Assembly: GCA_015179125.1 (NCBI GenBank)
Contig: WHVA01000067.1
Span: 186,001-250,000 of the forward strand
Source: Gautieria morchelliformis
Lineage: Eukaryota > Basidiomycota > Agaricomycetes > Gomphales > Gomphaceae
DNA length: 64,000 nucleotides
Reading direction: 5' to 3'
Below the pieces are notes generated by a model. That model worked only from the letters and a program-made list of their open reading frames with translations. It did no database searches and was not told the origin of the DNA. The translations under genes were made by a program, and so were the position numbers. This document shows, one piece after another, positions 55,440 to 64,000 of the stretch (positions are counted from its first letter, which is position 1; the number at the start of each line of letters is the position of its first letter).

Positions 55440-58107
55440 CCCATGAGCACTGGATGATCATAGGGTGGGAGGACACCTTAGCAATCATCCACACAGATGA
55501 TTGCACTGTATGCGCAACATATGCAGCGCACGTGAGGGCTGCGACCAGCACCCATTGACTCAGGCTGACAGACAAGGACGTCAGCAAGGCCATTGACATG
55601 GCCAGGCCTTGGTTTGCCAAGTCCGTCATGCACACCACCAAGATGAACATTTAGCATGACTTCTATGCCCTAAAGAAGGAGGTCAAGGACCTGAAAAACT
55701 TGGTCAGAGACTGCGGTGATGCACTCAATGCCAAGCGAGTGAAAATAAAAGACCTGGAGGAGCAACTTCATGCACTCCAGCGCAGACATGTGGCCTGCAA
55801 GAGACCGTGACCGCACCCAGCCACCCAGCCAGCGGCAGGTCCATCCTCCCATGCAATGGCGCCCCTGCCATTGTGCACCACCCCAGCATTGGCCGCTCAG
55901 ATGTCCACTCCAGGCATCAGGCATCAACATGGGGCCCATCCCAGGCCTCTTGGCTCAGATTGCTAGCCCCCCCTCCACATCAGTGCAGGTGCCAAGCATG
56001 CGGCCAGATGTGTGTCAAGACTGAATTTGGGCATTAATATCATGGATTAGCAAACACTGTGAATGCCCGAATGGCTTGTGCGACAAAATATGTAGTTTGG
56101 CGAATGAGGTGGGCCCAGTATATATTATGAAGTAAAGGGTTACTTGAATGGGATTCACCCTGATCTACAGTCAAAGCAAATAGCTCATGATGCTTGACAA
56201 TGTAATGTGCAAGGTTTCATGGAAAGGTTGTCTGGCAGCAACAATCCTTTCACTGGCAAAGGTACTCCTTCAAAGGCCTTTGCCAACAGCATATATAAAG
56301 GTGCGAAGACTCAAGTAGTGAAGGTGAGGGATAGAAACTCACCAGTGGTGCCTAAGCTCTATTCTTGTAGATGTAATATTCTAGAAGAGAGGGTTTGGGA
56401 TAATGATCACAGTGTAGCAGGTTTTTGCACAAGATAGACATAGAACTGCTCGTATGCTATCAGTGAATGGGAAAGAGGCCATTGGAAGTCAGGGTTAGAT
56501 GGGGAATGCACAGTCAGGATACAAATAGGTGAAACACATATACAGTAGAACTAAGTAGTCATACGAACATGAAAGAGTGGGGAGGAGGGCAGATGAAGGT
56601 ACCTAGATGAGAAAACACACCTTGAGACCTGTATATATCTTACCCTGCAATGAGTCTTGGTTTTAAAGGGTTGATCCTGCACAATCTGGGGCAGGAAGGC
56701 CCATGAATGCATATTGGCAATAGAAACACCTAGAGGGGCTTAAACCAGGTAGGTGATGGTGATAGTGATGAACCATCACACTGGCTAGGGGATGTCAATC
56801 GTGCTTGATGGTGTGGCTGCAGGAAAATGATGCGAGTAGCTAATGGTCATTCAGTGAATCCAGCGAATGGTGAACGGAGCAAACATAAAGATGGAGAGGT
56901 GAAAGGAGAACTGGGGGTAACTTGATACTATAATAAACGGGTCATGACAACTTGGTGCACTACAAATGCTCAAGTGGATGGGGGTTGGACACCTCCGCCT
57001 TTGACATCTATGACCCCGACTGGGCACAGTGCATCGCTGACCAGCCCAAGCAGAAGCGCAAGGCATTGCATGACATCCCCAACACCCACAACTGGGTAGC
57101 TGTTGCTAAGGAGCATGTGACCAATGCATACCTGGCCGAGTCATCATCACACATGACCAGCGACCCCACACTGCAACGGCAGCTGGCCCACTACATCAGT
57201 CCACATGTGGACTTGCCTCTGGTGGCTGGGCCAGTTCATCTTCCCTACATGGGGGAAGGGGAAATCATACTAAATCATACTGCTCAGAGAGACCCACTGA
57301 TCTCTGAGATAGGCTTTTGGCCGCATCCCATAGGCAAAACACCACAGCGGCGCACACAGTAGTATGATGTCTGTCCACTCGACGACCAGAGCTTTAACAA
57401 GTGCCTGAGACACATGAAGGAGATGCCGCAGTACTTCCGCACACACAAGATGATAGGTGCATTCAGGTGCATAGAGCACAAGCATCGTGCCTGAAATCCC
57501 AAATGGGATTTCTTTGTCATCATAAACAGCACCCCACTGGACATTGTGGCAATCCTTAAGGATTGGATCCACAACTCTGAAGGGATACCTGCCACCATCC
57601 ATGATGAAGCGGATAGGAGTCTCAACCTCACAGACATGGATGTCTGGATGTGGATGAAGACTCTGGCTCCCAAAGGCAAGGGAGTCACACCTCTCAGGTC
57701 ATGGCTCAATGATTTGTTCAGTATACCCACTCAGTGGTTCCAAGAGTGTCTGATGCCCCAAGACACCAGCCTCCACTCTCCCTCATGGGCCCCTACCCCT
57801 TAGGGGACCAGACATGCCAGGAGATCCCGCTCAATAAGCTCACCCGACTTGCGAGCACACAACGTGGATTAAGAAATACATCCAGCACAGCCTTATCGGC
57901 ATGGCATTCAGCTCTGCCACCCGTGAGGGCCAGAAAAAGGTTGTCGATATAGCCCAGGTGAGAGCCACAGCCCCCCCACCACTCACTCATGGGCAGCTCA
58001 ATCAAGAGCTCTCTGGCATACTGCCACCACCACTGGTGGATGACCCATCTGCTGATGCCATCTTCTGCAAGGAGATGGGCCTCAATGATCAGGTCGAGGG
58101 CCCCTGA
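55440..58107 (+). mobile_element. Gypsy-B accessory 3' ORF, interrupted by LTR-B
   Basis: Same unrecognised protein as in Gypsy-A: EHWMIIGWED block (about 55450), coiled coil (about 55670-55790), then after the LTR a segment not preserved in Gypsy-A (YKCSSGWGLDTSAFDIYD, about 56960-57010), then AGPVHLPYMGEGEI and LNLTDMDVWM. Two copies from different elements keep the same order and spacing, so it was a real part of the family. Broken. Confidence 0.6.
56013..56949 (+). repeat. LTR-B copy inside Gypsy-B
   Basis: TGTCAAGACTG...GGTCATGACA, about 937 bp, shorter and more diverged than 27035-28311. No matching 5 bp flanks were found. Confidence 0.75.
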
Positions 58108-58210
58108 TGCTGTGGAACAGTCATCCCATACAGATGCTGCCGTCCCCACAGAGGCATTACTGGCCGAGCCTCAAGCTCAGCCAGCCCCTTACAATGGATG
58201 TTCAGATTGA

Positions 58211-58855
58211 CAATAATGTACATTCTTCTAGGATAGATTAGATATCTTTTAAAATATCAACCATAACTGAATTCATAGTCCATCATTTTGAGCAATTTGT
58301 ATATTGTGGATATCCTAAAAAATTTGAATGTTCTGATATTTTAAAAATATGTTTGTATTTGCTGAAACATGGTGTGTATTAAGATAACAGAGCAATTTCA
58401 GATAGGATTTGGATGACTATATGTTAAAAGTATATATGAAGTTTGTTAGATGTACAATCATAGGATGTAGAGGCAAGTATGGACCATATGAGTATATGTT
58501 AGAAGTATATATGAAGCTTGTTAGATGACAGAATGTAGAAGCAATTAGGGACAATACCTCTACTATATTATTATATATTGTTGATAGATCTGATTAGAAG
58601 GCATGTTTAAAATAATATGCATGTATAGTAGGAAGATTATAACTATTGATGTTTAGACAATAGGGTATACACCCTTTCCTGGGGGAGCTGCAGACTATGA
58701 GAAAGAACTTTAGGGTTAGGATTAAGCATGCCTTACAGGTTCTGGCAACTGTCTCAATTATGATATATTTTATGAAATATAGATAGATGAGCTATATATA
58801 TACATATGATAACTATAAACATCCATCATGGATGACCTTTATGGCACACTTATAC
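58211..58855. other. AT-rich non-coding with a short direct repeat
   Basis: TATATGTTA(A/G)AAGTATATATGAAG(T/C)TTGTTAGATG occurs at about 58418 and 58492. One TTAGGGTTAGG word near 58709 is too short to be a telomere relic. No gene seen. Confidence 0.5.
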
Positions 58856-59760
58856 TATCTGCAGAGGGTCCTGCAAGAATCACTCTTCAGAGTCCTGCAG
58901 ATTACTCCTACTCTCTTACCTTCTGGCCCTTCAGTTCCTTTTTTACCCTCTCCAGCTCCGAATCCTTCTGGTTACACATAGACATTTGATATGTTACTCA
59001 TTCACCAAAATCCTATTCCAAATCTTTCTGGTTATGAACAGACCTTCAATGTGGATCACAGGTCTATACTATCTTTAGCAGGGTCCTGCAAGAATCACTC
59101 TTCAGAATCCTCTGGACTACCCCACTCTCATGCCTTGTGGCCCTTCAGCCAGTTACGACTTCTTTGCCCACTTCTATTCTGAATCATTCTGGTTATGAAC
59201 AGACTTTCAATGTGGATGGTGAACATCTACTATCATTAGCAAAATCCTGGAAGAATCACTCTTCAGAGTCCTCCAGACCACTTCAGCTTACATATATCCT
59301 AGCCATTAGCTAGGTCTCATCATCTCTTCACCCTCTCATATTCCAAACCTCCCTGGTTACAAACAGATGTCTGATCTGGATGGCAGAGCTGTGTTAGCTC
59401 ATCTGATGGGATCTCTCACAATTTGCTTAGACACCACCAACGAGCTCCACACTGCCTCAATGCTTTCACCATTGCCATTTCCTAAATCACCATTGTCTCC
59501 ATCATTCTTGGGCTACACCCTGAATGTAACAATTGAACCACTTTCATACATCCTGGCCCTTCAGCCAGAGGTCACCACTTTGCCCGCTCCTATTCTAAAC
59601 CTTCCTGGCTACAACCATACATCTGATATAGATGACAGCTCTATATTGACCTCAGAAGTAAAAGCTTCCCAACTAAACACACTTTGGAACACCCTCCCAG
59701 ACATAGCCAATGTCTGCATGGTAGCTGCAGTGGGGAGCCAAGGTGTTGCCTTTTGACTTG
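58856..59760 (+). repeat. Degenerate tandem repeats, 150-210 bp period
   Basis: Words CTATC...AGGGTCCTGCAAGAATCACTC, TGGCCCTTCAGCCAG and CTGGTTA(C/T)(A/G)AACAGAC recur at about 58860, 59070, 59230 and 59550. Copies are strongly diverged. A 129-codon frame (59367-59756) lies in it without known motifs. Confidence 0.55.
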
Positions 59761-59814
59761 CTAAATCACTGCATGGTAGCTTCTATCTAAAACACTAATT
59801 TTTAACTTTCTTAC

Positions 59815-59965
59815 TTTGCTAGATATGTTTGAATATTTTACCTTGATGACATCCTCATCTGCTTGAAAGATGAGGAGGATCACCAAAATCATGTCCAAAG
59901 AGCTTTGGCCAGACCGGCCAATCACAATCCCTTCATCAAGAAAGAAGAATACCTATGGTGTTTGG
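59815..59965 (+). mobile_element. Gypsy RT scrap
   Basis: Encodes YFTLDDILICLKDEEDH and FIKKEEYLW, the catalytic region of a Gypsy reverse transcriptase (LDDILI form). It differs from Gypsy-A, so it is another family. Very short relic. Confidence 0.65.
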
Positions 59966-60043
59966 GAAACAATCAAATACCTCAGATAGTGTCCACACCC
60001 TTAAACCCACCATCCCGAGAACTCTGAGCACTTTGTAACACCA

Positions 60044-60260
60044 GTGCCAGGCAGAGCATGTTCTACAAACATTTCACCTACATTATCCTCCACTATATCG
60101 TCCATGAGAAAGCTCAAGACGGCAAAGAAGTTCTCACCTGACGTCCATCATGGCCCCATCCCTCAATGCATTGATTGCCTGCATGGGAAGCAGACCCGCA
60201 CGCCATTCCGGAAGACTGAGGACCTACCCGACAAAATCGGAGACATCATGAACACTTAAT
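60044..60260 (+). mobile_element. Copia pre-integrase scrap
   Basis: CIDCLHGKQTRTPFRKTE followed by DKIGDIM is the zinc-binding C-x2-C end of the Copia pre-integrase domain and the start of integrase. Relic only. Confidence 0.6.
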
Positions 60261-60897
60261 TCATCACCCATCGAGATGAGATGTACCCTTAAGGTGGGGG
60301 CAGAGTTGGGTGGCACTTTTCCCTTTCTGAAACACAGGACCTTAAGGATGATCATTAATTCAGATGCTCACCAAATGACACATAGCAAACTCTCAAAAAA
60401 CAGTCCCTTAGGAAGGACCTATAAACATTCTACCACTCTATGTCTTCAACCTTCTAATTGTGGCCTGGAGCCCCCCCAATTCAAGCACCTTCTGGCTGAG
60501 CTAATTCGATTTCAGCCCCACATCCTGCATCATGTCCTCCGACCTCTCTATTAGCTCTTCAGTCCCCCTTTCTCCAGATGTTGTTGATATATGCCCTCTG
60601 AACAACACCTGAAGATCAGCTGAAGACAATTGAGGAGTAATTATGACACTCACCTAGGACATGCCTCAACAAAATGGGCATTAGCACCACAAAGTGGGCC
60701 TCTCTCACCCCTTCCCCTTCACCTTCACCTTTGCCTCCTCCTTGGCCTCCTTCCTATCAAACTCTAGAAGGGGGTCCCCAACTCAGAATCAGTTCAAAGA
60801 CAGAATTCCTAGCAAAGGGGCACATAACCCACCCTTGGGGGTTATGCATGCCTGGCAATCCCTGATACACCATCCACACATCTTGCCAAGGAGCCCG
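60261..60897. other. No recognisable gene
   Basis: Short open frames without motifs. A pyrimidine-rich CCTTCACCTTCACC stretch lies near 60711-60760. Confidence 0.45.
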
Positions 60898-61845
60898 CTA
60901 CAGGTATGATGAAGGTGAACAGACCTCCCGCAGGCCACTGGCTGAACTATGGCTTTCGCCTGCACATGCAAAGACCATTAGTAAAGTCAAATGGCGGACT
61001 GAGTGGGAATCAACTACCTCCATATAAATGATTCCCACCAGAATGTATGACCCCTCCAAATAACCATACTTAACCACAGACTGTGGGACATTATCCATTT
61101 CAGCAACAAGTGCTACTCCCTTACCCTTCCAACATGGCCCAGGGGCTGACTCTATTAGTCGAATCTCTGGCAAAGAACCTTCAGGGATCACAATAGGGGA
61201 CAATGAAGGAAACCTTGACTTCTTTGGGGTTCCCTGTCCCTCAATGTGGTTGTCCAATTTGATGGAAGGTTGAGCTCATTTTCTCCCAGTTGGCAGGCAA
61301 ACCAATTGCTCAGGAGGTGTCAAAGGCCTTCAAATGGGTACTAATTGGGCCCTAACACTTGCTGAGCAAGGTGATTCCTTCATTAGAACAACATTCTGTG
61401 GGTTGGCTAGTCGAGAAGGGGACTGAACACTCTCTCAAGCCAGGATGGACATCACACTAGTTCCCTCCTCTGAATCAACCAGTGGACCTGTAATGATTAC
61501 ATCTCCACTCTGCCCTACAGGTACCAGTGACGGCTCCACAAGCTTCAGATTTGCATCAGAAACCTCCGGAGGCCTATCTACCACTGTTTGCTGTAGGTAC
61601 TCCTTGGCAGCCTGCAACTCCTCCCTCAGTGCCTTCACCTCGGATGGCCAAACCAAGTTGACTTCGTCAACTCTCTCTCTCAAAGGGCAATCATGAATTT
61701 CCCCCTGTCCTAGGTTAGTCATAGCTAGAGAGGAGGTTAGGGTCACCTGACCTGTAACACAACTGCCTCCCACAACCATCGCTCGATCTCCTCCAGAAGC
61801 CCCTGCTTTAGGTCTGGAGGGGCCTTGAGAGTAGTTGCAGCTCAA
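60898..61845 (-). other. Two unrecognised minus-strand ORFs
   Basis: 61845-61435 (136 codons) has a charged segment EVKALREELQAAKEYLQQ that could form a coiled coil. 61257-60898 (119 codons) has KGKGVALVAEMDNVPQSVV and hydrophobic stretches. They lie in the same direction about 180 bp apart and may be remains of one gene or element ORF. No family recognised, and no initiation context stands out. Confidence 0.25.
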
Positions 61846-62082
61846 TCAACAAGATGAGGGAGACATTTGGAAGGAGGCATCAGGGATATGGTTTTTTTTT
61901 TCAGGGCTTCCAAATACAACCCACCAGACAATTTATGTTGACATCCTGGGCATCAGCAATGTGAGGTCCAGGCCTGAGATGAATTAGATCTGTAGATTGT
62001 TATGCCTTTCTAGCACCCAACACACATCACAACAACTGTATGCATCATAGGACTCCGAAGCTCGGAGGGGGTCCTGTAATAT

Positions 62083-62603
62083 TGTCATGACTCGTTTATT
62101 TCTTGTATCCAGTAACTCCATTTTCCCTTTCATCACTCCACTTCTATGTTCAGTCCGTTTGCTCTTCACCGAATTCGTCAAACGGTTATTCGCTACTCAC
62201 ATCATTTGCCAGTAGGCACACCATCAAACACGATCGACATCCTTTACCCGGAGTGATGGTTCATCACTGGTCCCATCATCTTCTCGACTCAACCCCCTTT
62301 GTGTGTTCCTATGGCCGGAAGGCATTCGTGGGATGTCCTACCCGTAGATCATGTGGGATCAACCCAGCAGACCAAGAGTCCGTGCAGGGTAATATGTATA
62401 TGCAGGTCTCAAGGCGTGTTTTCATACATAGGTACCTTCCTCCTCTTTCCTCCCCGTTGTTTCACATTTGCACTCCTCCTTATTTCTATTGTATGTGTTT
62501 CACCTATTTGTATCCTGACTGCGCACCCCTATCCAACCCTGACTCATGACAGCCTCTTTCCTATTCACTGATGTCATATGAGCATTCGGTATAAGTAGTT
62601 TAC
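62083..62603 (-). repeat. LTR-B fragment, reverse
   Basis: Starts TGTCATGACTCG and follows 28311 back to about 27507 of the solo LTR, with gaps. Cut by the next LTR-B fragment at 62604. Confidence 0.75.
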
Positions 62604-63305
62604 TGTCAAGATTGGTTTTTAGGCGTTAATATCGTGTATTAGTGAACACAGCAAATGCCCGAATAGCTTGTGCGAATAAGTATGCCGTTTGGCGAAGAGG
62701 GTGAACCAATGAATGTTCACAAGGTAAGAGGGCTGCCTGAACGGAGCTCGCCCTATCTACAGTCGTAGCGAAATAGCCTGTGGTACTTGACAATGTAACG
62801 TGCAAGGTGTCTCGGAAAGGTTATCTAAGTAGCGACTCCCTTCGCCGACAGCACAGAAAATAGTTCGAAGACTAAGGTAATGAAGATGAAGTATGAGAAC
62901 TCACCAGTGATGCCTAAGTCTTCTTCTGGTCAAAGATAGAAATCTACAGGAGAAGGCTCAAGACGATAGTCACAGCAAGGTCAAGTTTGCACAAGATGGA
63001 TGTATGATAATTGAACTGGGGAATATACATGTGAATGTAAACTACTTATATCAAATGCTCGTAAGGTATCAGTAAATAGGAAAGAGGCCATCATAAGTCA
63101 GGGTTGGATAGGGGTGCACAGTCATGATACAAATAGATGGAATAAACATACAATAGAGTGAGAGAGGAGGGCGAACATGAAACGACGGAGAGTAAAGGTG
63201 GCAAAGGCACCTATGCATGAAACTATGTCTTGGGACCTGCATATATGCTACCCTGCACGGACTCTTCATCTACTGGGTTTATCCCACACAACCTATGGGT
63301 AGGAC
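62604..63305 (+). repeat. LTR-B fragment, forward
   Basis: Starts TGTCAAGATTGG and follows 27035 to about 27770 of the solo LTR closely, then stops against the reverse fragment at 63306. Confidence 0.8.
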
Positions 63306-64000
63306 TGTCATGACGCGTTTATTTCTCATATTCAGGTGCTCTGTCCTACCATTTGTCACTCCAACTCCGTGTTCGTTCCGATCACCATTGTCATGTTCGG
63401 CAACCAATTCTCGCTGTTCGCAACAATGACCATGGTGATGCCATCCACAAGCGATCGACGTCCTCGGACTAACTTAGCAGTCATTGTTGGGCCTATCACC
63501 TCCTCTGCTCGACCCTCTCCCGATGGTGTTCTGACAATCGGATTATCATGACCTATGTAGTTCCTGCACCTTGTTACCCCCATTCCCTCATTCGCTACTC
63601 CTCCTCCGTGTTCGCTCGGCTTCGCCCCTCCCTTCGGCCACACCTCCTCTATGTTCTCTCCGTTCACCCTTTGCCGCATTTCGCCGAACCGCTATTCGCT
63701 GCTCGCACATTTCGCCAACAAGGCACGCCATCAAACACGATTGATACCATTTACCCGGCGTAATGATTCATCACTAACCCCATCATCTTTTTAAATCCAA
63801 CCCCTTTGGGTTTTCGTATGGCCAAAGTATGTTCGCGGAGCGTTCCTTCCGTAGGTCGTGTGGGACCGACCCAGTGGACGAAGAGTCCGTGCAGGGTGAC
63901 ATGTATGCGGGCCCCAAGACATGGTTTCGTACAAGGTACCTTCGCCACCTTTACTCTCCGTCGTTTCATGTTCGCACCCCTCCCTCACTCTATTGTATGT
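63306..64000 (-). repeat. LTR-B, reverse, running off the window
   Basis: Starts TGTCATGACGCG and mirrors 28311 back to about 27605, nearly the full second half of the LTR. It continues past the window end. Confidence 0.8.

Larger units (their letters stand above)
53970..58210 (+). mobile_element. Gypsy-B: reduced second copy of the chromovirus
   Basis: Recognisable pieces of the Gypsy-A family on the plus strand: protease end (about 54000-55070; VANMEYYNMIL, GNEIIPTGKV), start of the RT region (55148-55430; VPRAIGPNRHTRCLM, LVSGIWLELPP), and the accessory 3' ORF (55440-58107). The element is much shorter than Gypsy-A, with many breaks, and is the older of the two. It carries two nested LTR insertions: LTR-C at 54127-54930 in protease and LTR-B at 56013-56949 in the accessory ORF. 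Confidence 0.8.

Noticed and set aside
56013-56949. Target duplication around the LTR-B copy in Gypsy-B
   Set aside because: Flanks ATGTG and ACTTG do not match; no duplication is claimed.
58700-58720. Interstitial telomere (TTAGGG)
   Set aside because: Barely two units; expected by chance in AT-rich DNA.
1-64000. tRNA or rRNA genes
   Set aside because: No cloverleaf with A/B boxes and no rRNA-like conserved block noticed on either strand; a tRNA scan would be decisive.

Overview
The window looks like transposon-rich nuclear DNA of a filamentous basidiomycete, most likely an agaricomycete. This rests on short 44-80 nt introns with GTRNGT donors, NACHT-WD40 genes with near-identical WD repeats, a two-domain chromate transporter, chromoviruses and Copia elements, a Tad-like LINE and an IS630/Tc1-type transposase of a widespread fungal family. 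The genus cannot be fixed by eye. I saw no rRNA, tRNA or CRISPR array.

Layout. 850-18593 is one old minus-strand Ty3/Gypsy chromovirus (Gypsy-A) with 0.2 kb LTRs. It has been hit by a 5'-truncated LINE (951-3263, in its 3' LTR), a block carrying minisatellite, LTR and Copia sequence (about 4297-7600, in an unusual ORF downstream of integrase), and a 3.16 kb Tc1/IS630-like transposon (13384-16543, in gag). 19544-24657 is a minus-strand C2-NACHT-WD40 NLR-type gene with 14 WD repeats, broken in two places. 27035-28311 is a solo LTR with a target duplication. 28943-30761 is a decayed chromate transporter. 31109-31749 is a miniature LTR element (TRIM-like). 31899-33933 is an unrecognised gene. 34021-34561 is a CATCACCCG minisatellite, which abuts a 1601 bp block (34562-36162) identical to 53017-54617. 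36695-46260 is an old minus-strand Copia into which a very young Copia with identical LTRs (39898-45134) has jumped. 49298-53199 is a second C2-NACHT-WD40 gene with 5 repeats, also frameshifted. 53970-58210 is a reduced second Gypsy copy carrying two inserted LTRs. 58-64 kb is degenerate repeat, element scraps and head-to-head LTR pieces.

How the parts relate. The two NLR-type genes are paralogues sharing exon structure and 3' flank. Their family works as intracellular sensors (STAND NTPases) in fungal non-self recognition, with C2 as a likely membrane or lipid-binding effector end and the WD array as the sensor. The repeats in the larger copy are almost identical, vary at a few positions, and show a higher-order block duplication, which is the signature of repeat shuffling. 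The rest of the window is a record of nested insertion and segmental copying. Several insertions can be verified inside the window, because an uninterrupted copy of the target is also present.

Limits: exon borders, percentage identities and domain calls are by eye. Homopolymer-linked frameshifts could be assembly errors.
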